Shown here piece after piece: positions 48,865-62,080 of a stretch of 64,000 bases of DNA (within the stretch, counting starts at the first letter, position 1; each line of letters begins with the position of its first letter). The stretch comes from Gorsachius magnificus (Eukaryota > Chordata > Aves > Pelecaniformes > Ardeidae): the NCBI GenBank assembly GCA_034008185.1, contig CM067082.1:123257988-123321987 (forward strand). The letters run 5' to 3'. A program made the position numbers and the translations under genes. The notes beneath the pieces were generated by a model, which was given only the letters and a program-made list of their open reading frames with translations, searched no databases and was not told the DNA's origin.

Positions 48865-49067
48865 TATCTTCCAAGTTTTGCTCTTGCTTTTTCCTTCAGT
48901 GAAGCTTCTGCATACTTCAAGCTTTTATGCCCCTTCTGCCAAACCAAGACCAGGAGTGGTCCTGCCATTCACGATTCTATTTGCTGCAATATCTGCCAGT
49001 TTTTGCTCTCGCTTTTCTTCCTTGGTCAAGCTCCTGGGTACTTTCAGGCTTTTATGTTCCTTCTACC
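48865..49067. repeat. diverged tandem duplication, about 77-bp units
   Basis: The segment 48865-48941 recurs as 48990-49067 with roughly 75-80 percent identity. Shared landmarks in order are tatct-cca-gttttgctct, cttcagt/cttggt, aagct-ctg, tacttca, gcttttatg and ccttct-cca. The offset is about 125 bp, close to a multiple of three. Both copies stay open in one plus-strand frame (48791-49180) with a shared Val-Lys-Leu-Leu. No known repeat family was recognised. Confidence 0.8.
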
Positions 49068-52000
49068 AGGAGGGCAACTCAAAAATGTTAGCTTTCAGGC
49101 AGAAGTCTTTGGCTGAAAACTTGGGTGGGTTGATTTTTGCCTGCAAAAGTCCACCTGTCAGGGGGTTAATTCTGACATGAAACATGCATTTTCAATACCT
49201 TTTTCTGTAAAAACAGAATGTGTTTTACACATTTTGAATCACATTTTTTAAGACTTCATTATAGAAGGTTTACTATGTTATCTGTTAGTTGAAATTCTTC
49301 CATAGAATATCAGCCATGGGCAAACTAGGTGCCTGATCACTGCTTACTAGAAATGCAAGAGATTACATAATGGGGGTACCTGGAGAGGAAGAAAATAGCT
49401 AAATGCAATTATTTTAATTCTTTCAATTTCTTTCACACAGCCCCTCCCACACACACACACTTATTGAATAGTTCCTGACTACAGGAAATGAAATTCTTAT
49501 CTGTAAATTGGGTTTCTATGAAACAGATTTCCATACATCACTGGATATGTTGACTTATTTTGCATTTATATCAGGAAAAGATCTGCATTAAGTTTTGCAT
49601 CTGGAGCAAAAAGTCCTTCTGTGTGCTGTATGAAAAGCAGCCCATGACCAGGAAGAGGATTTTTTTCATCTGAGATGATCTTATCTGAAAGCCAGGGAGA
49701 AAAGATACTGAGCTTGATTTGCAAGCCTGATTTGTGGAATCCAGTTATAGGGAAAGATGTTCCCCTTGCCTTCATTCAGGTGTTTCATTTTAACCGTGAT
49801 GGTGATTATCCTGTGTTCATCACGCAGCCAAAGTCCCCCTGAACTCAGAGTGCTCCAGGCAAACAAATGATGTAGTCAAGGTCAGTGTAATTTTACCATG
49901 TGATAATAGTAGGCAAAAGTAAGTTGCTTTCTCCTGTTTCAATCTAAATGCTAAGTGCCCTGAGCACTAAGAATTTATGTGTACTCTTCTACCAAAGAGG
50001 TGCCAACAAGGATAGCAAGCACGTTGCAACTTAGCCAAGAAGCAGTGCTTTAAGCAGGGACTTAGGAAAGGAGTTCATGTTACACGTTCCCCGCAGTGGG
50101 TCTGGCTTGATACTGCTCCGCCTGTTCAACCCCGCTGGGAGGGGTTGAAGTTCAGTGACAAATCCAACAGGCACTCAATGTTTTCATTTTCCATGATGAG
50201 AAGAACCACCACAACTGGCTGGAATCAGTCCCTGTGAATATCTTTGGATATTCAGTATCCTTTCCCTATCAAATATCTTGGGGACAACATAAAAGTTAAA
50301 TATCTCATTTACCCAATTTCTAGCACTGCAAGCTGCTAGGAGGTACAGACTAGAGCATGCTTACATCCCCCTGTTTGAGTTAATTGATTTTTTTCCAAAA
50401 GTCAGTGCACACATGTAATGCAATATACAGCCAAACAAAAGACCAATTTCAACAGCGGAATAAAACACAAAATATAATAAGAATCTAGAAAAAATGAATG
50501 TAACCAGGAACCATGAGAGAAATATAGAGATACATCGTTATCTATAGACAGATGAATCTGCAGATAGCTAAATACCATTAAGGGGAAAATGTCAGGGCAA
50601 GCTACAGAAGGGGGAGGTGGGCTGTGTCCTTCCTTCCTTGGGAGGAGCTGCTGCAACAAGGGGAAGCTGGAAGATGCAGTGCTCTTGTATGGGATTCCCA
50701 GCCAGGAGCTCTGAATGTGCCATCATGGGCACGGCAGATGTGGACCACAGTCACAGAGCACCAAACTTGTATGCATTCCTAATCACATATTTAAAGGCAT
50801 CGAGGCCATGCAAAACTCTGCTTATGTGGTACTAAACCCATGTAAAAACTAAACATCTCTGCTTGGGGCTATTTCCTCACTACCAGGCTGCTCAGCCTCT
50901 GATTCCCGAGCTGCCAGGTCCCCGACAGTGCTGCTGTATTTTTCGTTATGATATTCTGGCCATGCAGTTTTACATAAAAACATATCACTTTGTCCCTGAG
51001 GCTTTTGCTCTTCCCAGGCTTTTATTTGCTCTATCTTTTTTCTCTGTCTAAATCTAGCCATGGCCTTCCATTCCCCCTTCTTCTGCTCATTTTTTTATCC
51101 CTCCCTCCACTGCCTCTCTTTTTAATAAGATTTGGATTTTGTTTCTGTGACCCATCCTACACTGTTTGACCCAAGTGTCTCACAACCTTTTAATAAGTCT
51201 ATTCGCACAACATGTAGAGATATTTCCCCTGTTTGACAGATGAGAGGCTCAGGCATTTCAAGGCTGGGGTGTTTAGATGCAGAGAAAGCTGACTCTAGAG
51301 AGGAGGCAACTGCTTCAATTCTTTCATGGTCCTGGGTTGCAGTGGTTTCCTTGGGAGCATAACAAAGCATCCTAGGACAGGGCAGGTCACTGAAGTGCTA
51401 GTGGTGCCACTCTTCTTTCTCACTTCTCCTCAGCTCCCAGCCTCTCTTAGTGTTTTGTGTGCTTCCTTTTGTAAAAACAAAAAATAAAGAAGGATGCTGT
51501 TCCTCCCCTCTCCCCCCCCCCCCCCCCCCCTTAATTTCAGGTCTCCTTTATGCACTTACAATAAGAAGGAGAGATATTTGTGGGCTGTTTAATTTTCCCC
51601 TTTAAGAGAATGCTTCAAGTGTGAAGTTGCTGGAGAAGGATTGGCTGCTCCAAAGGGATATATATCTTGTGTCCCTCAAAATGGTCAAACATTCACAAAA
51701 TAAAATTTTAACAAAACAGTCCATTACCTTGCACACTGTCTTCTCTCCAGGGGAGAGAAGAAGCAAGCCTCACAGGACAGAAGGTAGTCATGTCTCTAGA
51801 GGTGCTACAGCAATGTACTTGCTACCCAGGTGAAATAAGAACATCAAGGAATTAGGCACCAAGCCTGCCTCCTCATTTAAGCCAAACCTCCCGTCGTGTT
51901 GCAGAAGGGGATAGAGGCACAAGGGAAGCAAAGAGACGTCAACCCTTGGAGTATGATCTTTAAAGGGTGGTCTGTTTAGTTTCTTATTCCACATGAAATT

Positions 52001-53620
52001 TTCACATAAGTGAGGAGATAGACTTGATGTGCTCGTGTAGATGCTGAATACTGTGTTTGATCACCTGTTTATGATTTTTTTATTGTTCTTTCCCAATCTG
52101 TACACAGGAGGGAAAAAAACCGTATTTTCAATTGGTAGCAGTTGAAAGGATGAGAAATATTTCATATCTGAGTGAAAGAGACAGGAATGTCCTGATGCTT
52201 AACAATAGGTGCCCCCTGCATAGCTTAGATCTTGCTTTTCTTATACGTACAAAGCTCACTGTAAGCTTTGTGCATGCAAAGAAAAGAAACCTCCAAATGC
52301 ATCTGCACTGCATTTTATGGATTCTTCAGGGTCCCAAGGAGCAGCCTTGTCTTCTCAGTAACAAATCATTGCCCAGGTGCTAGAAAATATTTGTGGGAAT
52401 GAGACCCAGCTCCTTAAATCTAAAGCATAAATAAGGTCCTTCCCAGGAGCAGAGAGTTGCTGAGGTTTGTCTCTCAGGAAGCCCTGGAGGCTGAGGGACC
52501 ACCTGTTAGTGGGGAGGGAACAGCTGATTGGTGCAATGGGGAGCGAAGAAGGTTTATTTTGGGTTTTTTATTCATTGAGCAATCTTAGCCTGGACTTGTG
52601 TGTTTGTGGGTGGACTAAAACGTGATAGACAGCCTTTCATTGGCATGGCTTTCGCATTTGGTGTCTGTGGTTGGCAGGAGACAAGAACCACCCACAAACA
52701 TTACAGTATTTTTATACTTGGCTTGAATATCTGTCCTCAAAACCACTGCATAACAAACCAAATCCTTCGCGAAAGATATTAGAACTTATTTTAAAAGCAG
52801 TGCAATTTCACTGCATAGTGTCCCCTAATGGGATGAGTTGCTTAAGTTACTCATTGCTTTAATGACTGCAGCCACAGATGGGCTGAAGGAGGCCTCAGTG
52901 GCAGAAATCAGAGGTGACTCTCAGAAGCTGTTGGCATGCACAGTGTTAGCGAGGTGAGAGCATTTTCAGAATTGACCTTGTTTCCATCATTTAAAAGAAA
53001 TCCTCCCCGTGATAAGGAGACTTTTAGGAGATCTCTGTATCAGATAATTACATTGTAATGGAGATAAGCATGCAATAAACGCTGTCGCATGCTGTGAGTC
53101 AGACCGATCTCACATGAAAATCAAGATGCTTGGGCTGCAGAACCTATTCAGGTTGTCCTGGACAACTGCATTTGTATTTGCCTTGCAACTTTATGAATAT
53201 TTTAGCAGGAGGACAAGATGATCTGCTTCAGCCTGTGTGAGAGCCTCTGTCACAGGGGCAGTGGGGCTGTGCTGCATTGGCCTTGCACCCCCACAGGGGT
53301 GAGGGAGCTGCTTTCTCCCCCCACCACCCTGCAAAGGGCATGGTCTTCATGTCAGCCTGAGCCTGACCCACCTCCGGCATACTGGGACTGGAGAAAGGGT
53401 CACAAAGTCACAGTGACACATCTACCCAATTACACAAAAAACACAGCACAGAAGGCACTCGGCAACCTTTGTATGTGTGGTTTGGAAAAATAGCCATTCA
53501 AGGACACTGTGCAGCTTAACAACCTGCTGTACCCAGAGGCGAATTGTGAGTGTGGGCAAGGATGCACAGATGGGGCACAGTCTTGCTCTTCTGCCACAGG
53601 TTCCCACTGCACTGTGGGAG
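49068..53620. other. noncoding stretch, no gene recognised
   Basis: A short (AC)n run at 49448-49460 and C19 at 51512-51530 are the only evident features. Open frames are up to 91 codons (53218-53493) and resemble nothing known. Confidence 0.55.
51512..51530. repeat. poly(C) run, 19 bases
   Basis: Nineteen consecutive C after a TCCTCCCCTC pyrimidine lead-in. The length of such a run is error-prone in sequencing. Confidence 0.9.
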
Positions 53621-54085
53621 CATAGAATCATAGAATCGTTAGGTTGGAAAAGACCTTTAAGATCATCAAGTCCAACCATTAACCTAACACTGCCATCCCA
53701 CCACTAAACCATGTCCTTAAGTACTTTGTCTACCCATCTTTTAAATAACTCCAGGGATGGGGACTCAACCACTTCCCTGGGCAGCCTAGTCCAATGCTTG
53801 ACAACTCTTTCGGAGAAGAGATTTTTCCTAATGTCCAACCTAAACCTCCCCTGGCACAACTTGAGGCCATTTCCCCTCATTCTATCGCCTGTTACCTGGG
53901 AGAAGAGACCGACCCCCACCTCACTACAGCCTCCTTCCAGGCAGTTGTAGAGGGCGATAAGGTCTCCCCTCAGCCTCCTTTTCTCCAGGCTGAACAACCC
54001 CAGTTCCATCAACTGCTCCTCATCAGACTTGTGCTCCAGACCCTTCACCAGTTTCTTGCTCTCCTCTGGTCACATTCCAGCATCT
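53621..54085 (-). mobile_element. CR1 LINE, 5'-truncated, minus strand, relatively young
   Basis: Begins, in plus coordinates, with the reversed octamer tail catagaatcatagaatcg and ttggaaaagacctttaagat. On the minus strand a single uninterrupted frame of 114 codons (54048-53704) covers the CR1 pol C-terminus: Gly-Leu-Glu-His-Lys-Ser near the start, Arg-Gly-Asp-Leu-Ile-Ala in the middle, Leu-Pro-Arg-Glu-Val-Val-Glu near the end. The intact frame and tail suggest a fairly recent insertion. Confidence 0.96.
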
Positions 54086-57000
54086 TTCATCCTCTCTGCA
54101 CCTAGATTTTCCAGCCATAAAATAAGATGGTGCTTCTTCCCTACCTCCCAGGCACACTGAGAGGATAAACACATCAGAGAGCTCATAGCTATTCAGGCAC
54201 CGTGGTGGTTGTGGGGGACAGTGGAAATATAGCAGCACCAGAGATAGAAACCTGTGGGCACAGATGTCTGTGTATGTTATCCCGTGGGCTGGTTACTCGC
54301 CCCGTGTGTTCAGACGCGATAGACACACACACACAAATGGAACACAGGCTGTTTGGTTATCATCTGCCCCACAGGAGCTTCTGCAGACACCAGTTGCATA
54401 AGCTACCTAGATAAGGGTAACACATAAGACAGTTTCTCAGCTTTATTTTTTAAGTATAACTTGAAGTGAGAGAATAAAGTTCTCCTTGAATATTTTTGCT
54501 TTTCCCCCTTTGATATATTTCCTATTTAAAAAGCAAGGCTTGTTTTTTATTTTCATAAAATAAATTATGTACTCCCTCTAGTGTCAGAAATTGTATATGG
54601 GCTAAAACCACGTTTGATCAAATGTTGCTATAAATGCTAAAGTAAGGTTTAATTTCATTCCTCCACATTTCAAGGTTAATAAGTTATAGTGATACGTAGA
54701 ATTAACAGGTCCTACATTCTGCTGTTCTGCCTTCTCAGCACTGCAGCCATAGGAAAGAAATATATGATTAAACAGTGAAATAAAATAAGTACTTGTCTTA
54801 TTTATAAAGCCAGGTCTCTGATTAAGGCTTTTTGCCACCCTCTCACTCCAGTTCCAAACCCCCGCTTTGAAAGAGAACATCTGAAAAGCCCAATTGTGCA
54901 ACAGAAATGCGCCGAAGGGGAGAGTTAGAATCAGAGGAAAAGCCAGGAAAGGACTACTGAAATTCAGCAGAGAAGAAAAAGGGGGTGTCCTCAGTGCCTT
55001 GGGATCTGTCATGGTTTCACGGGCTTTCCCAGATCTTCTTTTACCGGAAGTTGTGAGCATTTGACGCACAGGTCTTACGGCTCTTGGAGCACCCAGGGCA
55101 GTTCCTCAGGGCAAAAAGCCCATGGGGTTGAACCCTTCAGCTGCACAAGGTGCTCAGTGCACTGCTGCTTCTGCTGGAGGAGGGCCAAAGGCAGCCACAC
55201 TTCAAGGGCCCCCTGGCTCCCCTACCCAGCTTCTCTGAAGCATCATTGCTAGGGGTTTTCCAAAAAGTCCGGGGGAAGGAGCGTCATCTGTTGCACTCAG
55301 GAGAGCACTGCTGGCTTCCAGCAGCAACATATTGACCAGGATATTGGATGTCGTCTATGGGTTTCTTCTCTGACACTGTTTTTAAATCATGGGTAGAGGT
55401 AACACCCTCTGTTTTCCACTAATTGGAAAAAATGAATGTCCCTGGCAGCTGGCCACCTGCAGAGACACTGGCCTTCCTGCCAAGCAAGGACGCAGAAATA
55501 CATAGGTTGGGAGGGTGAAAGCGGAAAACAAAGGAGGGATGCCAGCTCCAGGGGAGACTTCAGTCCCTGTGTCTGGCCCTGACGAGCGTTTTCATGCCGA
55601 GGTGCCTAAAGGCAAGCACACAAATACTGCGGCCATGGGTTTGGGTGTCAGCTGCTGCTGCTGACCACTCACAAACAAAGCTCCTTTCCTCTAGCCACCT
55701 GACCGCTGATTATACGTGTCTAATTTTATCCAGCCAGTTTGAAAGAACTATCATTACTCCTTGCCTAATCCTCCCTCTAAACATCCTGCACCGGTCTGGC
55801 AGGCTGCGGGCAGCACCGGGGAGGCAACAGGAATGCACAGTGCGAGAACAAAGCTGCAGAGGGGCAGGGATGGATGCCACATCCCCAGGGATGGACTGTG
55901 GCCCCAGATAGGTTTGGAAGAGGTCCAGGAGGTGCATCGGTGCTCATCTGGGATCCTCACCTATCCAGATCTCAGCAGCTTCGCAGCCTGGTCTTAGGGA
56001 AGTAAAAGAAAACAGCAGACCTCAGTGCTGTTGATTTCCTAAAAATATACAAAGCTGTGCCCTGAAAATTTTGTCATGGCATGGCCAGCCAACCTTCTTA
56101 CCAAAAATATAGCCAGCACTGTGCTGTGCACCCCCTGCACACACTGTGGGGAGTGCCACCAGCCATTTAAGGGAATGGGGAAAACAACCATTTGTCCTTT
56201 TCCTTTTCATGGTGAGAGACCAGCCAAAGCTGGACTGCCAGGAAATCTTCTGAAGGCCTGGAAAACATTGCTACAATTTGGCCTGTTTGGATAAGCATTT
56301 GTAGGGCCAGATCATCCTGCCTCCTCTTCACCTGTTTGCTGCAGGCAGGGCCAGGCAGCAAGCAGGGATCACCACCGGTTGGGGGTCCATCACCCTCTTT
56401 GGTGACCTTCTGGTTTTCCAGACCTAGCTCGCATGTCTCAGCTCTTTTCTGCTTTTGATCATAACCACCTCATTCCCCTCAAAACAAGATTAATTATTTA
56501 AAGGCCCCGGGTGTTGGTACTGCTGACGGGAAGTCAGTGCTCTGCGCTGGACGCTCGCCCACAGAGCTGTGTGAGCACCCTGGAGTACCCGCTCCTGCCT
56601 GCCTTCGGCCAAGCGGTTAATCACTGTCAGGTCCTCACAGCGGCTTCCTTTAAAAAGAGAAGTAAAATGAATTAGCTTCTTTGAAGGCATTGTTTTTCTT
56701 TACAAAACACCCACAAAATGTCCTTTCCCTGAACAAGGAGGGGTTTCTTTACTACAACCCCAAGGCGCTTTCAGCCAGCACTTGGCCCAAAAGCTTTCTC
56801 TCTCTCAGTGCTTTTTTATTTCCCTCAGGGATATGCTCCCACTGGTTATTCAGGCGGCATCCAGTGCCTTTTCAAGCCTTCCTGCTGCTGTTTGTCACAG
56901 ACACGTGGTCACATGTGTTTTCAGCAAACGCTCTTCTACCCCCACTGCCTGATGCCATCAACCTAGAGGCCCTCTCCAGCAATATGTGCGTGCTTATACG

Positions 57001-57554
57001 TGCATGTTTTGCCATGTGCCTCTGTTCTGGAGGGAAAAAGCTGTTGTTTCAGCTACCTGATTTGGGGAAGACACTCACTGGCTTCTTTACATGCAACCTC
57101 CATGGAAAGGTGGCTGCTGTATTTCCCAGCTTCAATAAAGCTCAATCAATTCTTAGCAATACTTCTGTTGTTTTAAAATGGAATTTAAGGTTTTATTCTC
57201 TTTCGCTTGATAAGTGGCAAAACTAGTCAGGGAGTTATAAAGTATTACAGAGAAGTTTTGCAGTTGTGATATTTGGTCCAGGTCCCACAAGCAGCTGTGC
57301 AAGCTTATGTCTTAGGCTTTTTAATGCATACCCTTAACTTGGAAATAACTTGGCAGGATGAACTTGTTGCAGAATGAGGGTCCCCGCATGAGACCAAAAA
57401 GTAATCTGCCTCATTGTGCCAGGAGTACTGCATCTAACAGTATCATGTTTTATTTCCAGCAATTCACCATCATTTAGGAAGGCATTTATGAACAAATAAT
57501 ATCCAGGGGTGACCATGAATATTTTTTTTCCAATATTTCAAGATGATGACATTG
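54086..57554. other. noncoding stretch, no gene recognised
   Basis: Holds an (AC)n run at 54323-54335 and several longer open frames: 155 codons at 55069-54602 minus and 181 codons at 56681-57226 plus. Both are Phe/Leu/Ser-rich, resemble no family and lack a credible promoter or splice context, so they are treated as chance frames. Confidence 0.5.
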
Positions 57555-57860
57555 TAAAGACCCTGAGGAACTATGAGGGATGCTTGGAGGTGCACGGCTG
57601 TAGGCCAAGAGGCAACAGAGAGAAGTTGCAACAAGAGAAAATTTGTTTAGATATAAGGAATTTTTTTGCACCATGATGACGGTCAAATACTAGAATATGT
57701 TGCACAGAGCGGTTGTGCAATGTCTGTTGTGGAGATATTCCAAATTCCGCTGGAAATGGCTACAAGCTGCCTGATCTATCCGAACCTTCTTTGAGCAGGA
57801 GGTTAGATGAGATGACCTCCAAAGGTCTCTGACCGAAATGATGCTATCATTCTGTGATTA
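57555..57860 (+). mobile_element. CR1 LINE 3' end, old
   Basis: Decayed CR1 3' end: ttagatataaggaattttttt, a diverged gcctgatctatccgaacc segment, gcaggaggttagatgagatgacctcc, and a mutated tail (tgatgctatcattctgtgatta). Plus orientation, no coding capacity. Confidence 0.88.
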
Positions 57861-60298
57861 CATGCAACAAAATCACACAGCCGCCTTTCAGATACTATGG
57901 TGAATGCTGCATGTTGCATGGACAGCAAAAACATTGACTAAACTAAAGATTCAAAGTGTTTGCCTATCCCCACCAGAATCCAACCTTTTAGTTGGCTGTT
58001 GTCTAATATGCAGAGTAATTATCATGTCTATGCAAAAAACAACTCTTCTGTTATTGCCCCACTAGAGGGTGCTTTAGCAATATAAATCTTAAATAGCTGA
58101 TTTAATGCTTCATAACAGCCACCATGCTAGAGAACTACTTTGCATATTGGAGACTGCCAATTCTTTGAGACACTCTGAAAAACTTTGCCATGATGGATCC
58201 AGGATGCTGCATTTGTGCATGTGTGCTAAGAATGCAAACAACACAAATAAATACCAAAAAAATGTTAGGGGCTGTTTCCTGAAAGCCAAGAAACTGGAAA
58301 AGGCTTTGCACTATCTCTTTCAATAGCAGCTGTCCTGCAAAGTGATAATTTTCTTTTTTCTCAGTTTGCTGGTATCTGGTATATTGGGTCAGCTCTCCAT
58401 AACTAGACATAAGAGCCAGTCTGTATTCAGATCTTTTGAGTTGCTGTTGACAGGATTTGCAGGGTTGTTAACTTTTGTGGTTTCACTGTGAGTGTCCTGA
58501 TACTAAGAGGTTTTGCGTTCATTACTGTTCTTAAGGGACAGCCCTTACAGCATGCTGTTTGCTTAGAAGAGTTAATGTTCCTTGGCACGAAAAATAATGA
58601 AAATACAGCCCCTCTGAACCCATCAGCAAAATCCTTGTGAACAACTATAGAGCCGTCACTGGCAGACAGGCTTAAACCGTGACTCTTAAGTCTTCAAACT
58701 CAGAAGGCAAACACAAACAGGCCCCATCTGATAACTCTCCTGAAGATCCTGGATATACAAGAATGGAAGGAAGATGTTCTCCTTTAGCTCTTGCCATAGA
58801 AGTGGTTGCAGATGTCATGTACAATCTTTTCATGTTATAAAAAAATGCGATGGGTCACACAGAGTCGGATTGTTGGTGATGCTGTTTCACCCAAGCTCTT
58901 TTCCTTGCCATTACCTGCTCTAAGGCCTGCCATTTATTATCAGGTAAATATGCCAAGTAGTGGCTGGGGCATTGTTCAGGTTCACTCCACTGTAGCTTTT
59001 GAAATGCATGACAGCACAGTAATAAACCTGAAGGCAGTTTTATTGTAAGCTACAAATCTATCATTTAGCTCTGTGAGCAAGGCATTCTGCTGTTAGCACA
59101 TGGTAGTCCTGGCTTCAACAGTAAGAAGCCAACAAAACCCAACCTTGGTTTTGGACACAGTTCTGAAAACGTGTTCAGAATTATGTATATGTTTATAAAA
59201 AAATGTGAGAAATGGCAGAATGAATAAAAGGAGTGGGAGCCTTACCTTCACTTTTTATTGATTAGCAATGGCTGAGTTTCAACACATCCAGATGAGACCC
59301 GGGAGAATTCCATTTGAAGTTCTCTGTTGCATCTGCCTTCATCTGGAAGCTAATCTACTTACCTACTGGTGAGCTAAAATCATCTCTGACTCCATTTCAG
59401 AGACACAAAAATGTATCTCCCTGGCTATGTCTCAGCTAGTCCCTTTTTTTTCTTGAAAACTCTTCCTTGTATGTTAGCACCTTGTCCAACTCCATCAGTA
59501 GCACACAGTTAAATGTTCAGGCATTGATTCAAGGCAGGAGGAGATGGATGAAAATGGGAAGGCAAAGGGCTATATGCAGTGTGAGAGGGTTCACAACTCC
59601 TGCAAAAAGAAAGAGAGAAACTGATATTGTAAAGAGAATGGGTTTCATGGGAGTAAAAACCTATTGCAGGTAAGAAAAATCCTACTGGAAGTCTTGGAGG
59701 GAAATGAGCTTGCGGGACTTGGCATCTCCTCGAAGAAGCTACGTGAAGGACAGAAGTGCAAACTCCCTCCTGGCAGAGGCGGCTGTGAGGCACAGCGGCA
59801 GACCAGCACCGCCAGCTACAATTTCTTCTGCCACCTCAAGGGCAGGAAGGAAGGAAGCTCCCAGAAGCCTCACGTTATTATGGGCAGAAATAAAGGATAA
59901 TTGTGCAGGGACACAACTAGAAAAGCTCAGGAGCAAAACAAGATACAGCTCCCTAGGGACACAGGTGAACAGGATATATTAATACTTTAATAATATTGAA
60001 ATGACTAAGGCAAGAGTCGTCCAGACTTGTAATAGGGTAGGAAAATTATCTACTGATTACATTGTGAAAAGCATCATCAGTTGTCACTAAAAGGGCCACT
60101 TGGGATCAGGCAGTTAATGTAGTTAACACCAGCAGCTGAAAATAAGAAGTCAGGCTAGAGCAGGGAATGGGTAGATTGCCAGTATTCATGCAACGTAGAG
60201 GCTTTCAGACCCAGTGGTTCAGAAATACCCGGCAGGGTACTGGGCTCTGGTCACACGTTTCAGTTGAGGGGACATTGCTTGAGCCAGGTTAGGTGTTC
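57861..60298. other. noncoding stretch, no gene recognised
   Basis: No exon or repeat recognised apart from a CTCF-like motif at 58059-58070. The longest open frame is 94 codons (59793-59509 minus). Confidence 0.55.
58059..58070 (+). promoter_or_regulatory. CTCF-like motif
   Basis: CCACTAGAGGGT matches 11 of 12 positions of the CTCF core CCASYAGRKGGC and is followed by GCTTT. It is the better of the two matches listed. A few one-mismatch hits are expected by chance in 64 kb on two strands. Confidence 0.35.
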
Positions 60299-60520
60299 AC
60301 AGAATCACAGAATCCCAGAATGGCAGGGGTTTGGAAGGGACCTCTGAAGATCATTCAGTCCAACCCCCCTGCTAAAGCAGGTTCACCTAGAGCAGGCTGC
60401 ACAGGACATTTTCCAGGAGGGTTTTGAATATCTCCAAAGAAGGAAGCTCCACAACCCCCTTGGGCAGCTTGTTCCAGTGCTCTGTCACCTTCAAAGTAAA
60501 GAAGTTCTGTTCACAGTCCC
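60299..60520 (-). mobile_element. CR1 LINE 3' end, minus strand
   Basis: Starts with cacagaatcacagaatccca and ggaagggacctctgaagatc, then tccaacccccctgctaaagc and ttgggcagcttgttccagtg, all typical of the reverse complement of a CR1 3' end. This is a different CR1 subfamily from the copy at 53621. The inner limit is approximate. Confidence 0.94.
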
Positions 60521-60759
60521 CTGCCAGCTCTCCTCCAGCTCAGAGCCAGGCACTCCTGCTGCCAGTCCCCATGAAAGAAAAGGCTGGTTTTCAGCCCAGT
60601 CACAGTCCCTGGTCAAGCTCACTGCTCGGCCGTGCCCAGTGGAGAGGGGGCAACTGGGCAGCGACCGATGGCTGGGAGGTCGCTCTGCAAAGCAACCCTT
60701 CAGGACCCAGCCAGAGCAGCCTCAGAGCTGTTGGAGACCTTCGGAGAGCTTAGATAATA

Positions 60760-62080
60760 AAAGAAATTTCACAGCAGAGGAGGGTTAATGCTGTTCCTAT
60801 CTCTGAAAAGGGGAGAAAAAGAGGGACGAAGAAATTATTGACTAGCCAGCTTATCTTGATTTCCTCTCCCAAATCTGGAGGAAATGATCAAGCAGCTTGT
60901 AACCATCTAAAGGAGATAAATGACAGCCAACATGGATTTGCCAAGAATAAATCATGGAAAGTTTATTTCCTCCTATGACAAGGTAACAAGCCGTGTGAAT
61001 TGGAGAGAGGCACTCACTGTCATCGCTTCAGTACCTTCACTGTCACTACCCTCTCTTTACTGGCCTATACAACAGACTCATAAACAAGTGAGTGAAATGT
61101 ATACGCTGAAGGTGTTATCAGCAGTATATAACTGGCTGGGGAACCCATACTTAGGTAAGAGCTACCCAGAGTTCACAATCAACACGGAAGGATGTATCAA
61201 GTGAGATTCCCCAAGGATCTGTCCTCCATCTAGTATCATTCAATATTTCATTAATGACTTAGATAATGAATTAACAGCTATAATTTATTAAATTTTCAAG
61301 CAACACCAGTGCTGGAAAGGCTACAAACATATAGGAGGACAGAACTAGAAATTAAAACATTCTTGATAAGTTCCGAAAATGACCTGAAAGTAATAAGCAA
61401 AAATTCAATAAGGACATGCAAACTTCTACATTTATTTCTCCAGATGCAGGATGGAAAATGCCTGGCTACACAGCAGTACTGCAGAAAAGCACCAACCTTT
61501 AAAGTGAATCACAAACTGATCATGAGTCAAAAGTATCACAACAGTTGCAAAGCAGGCAAACAGCCTCCTGGTCTACCTGAGCTAGACTTCTGTCTCTGAG
61601 CCAGGTGAAGAAAATTCTGTCTGTACATGGTAGTAATAAGGGTCCAGTTTTGGACAGCACTAGCCATGAAAAATACTGGCCAACAACTGGAGAGGGACTG
61701 GAGAAGGATTTGGGGGATGAAAAGAGTCTAGAAAGCATGAGCTATGCTATTAGAAGAGATTGAAGAAAATGAGGCTGTTTAGTCCAGAAAAGAGAAGGCT
61801 GACGGGAAAGGATACCAGTTCTGAAATATGCAAAAAGACAGCCAAAACCAGAGTATAAGTGAACTCTTTACCATATCTATCCTGAGAAAGACAAGCAATA
61901 ACAAGTTGAAATAAAAGGAATTTAGGACAGATACCATCAAAAACAGTAAGGCAAGTGAAGCCTTGAACAGATTGCTTAATGAGGATGTAGGCTCTGTCTT
62001 TAGGGGTTTTGAAGGACAACTTAGACACTCATCTATCAAGAATGAAACAAGTCTAGGTCACGCTGCCTGGGGCAAGGGAA
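60760..62080 (+). mobile_element. ancient CR1-type LINE, decayed
   Basis: Plus-strand CR1 pol remnants in order: a cagccaacatggatttgcc region near 60927, a tatgacaaggtaacaag region near 60975, a ccccaaggatctgtcctcc region near 61210, attcaatatttcattaatgac near 61240, and a gtccagaaaagagaaggctga region near 61782. Numerous stops and deletions break the frame, and no tail is visible. Limits are approximate. Confidence 0.8.

Noticed and set aside
56681..57226. 181-codon plus-strand open frame
   Set aside because: Phe/Leu/Ser-rich composition of pyrimidine-rich DNA, with no recognisable domain, signal sequence context or splice structure.
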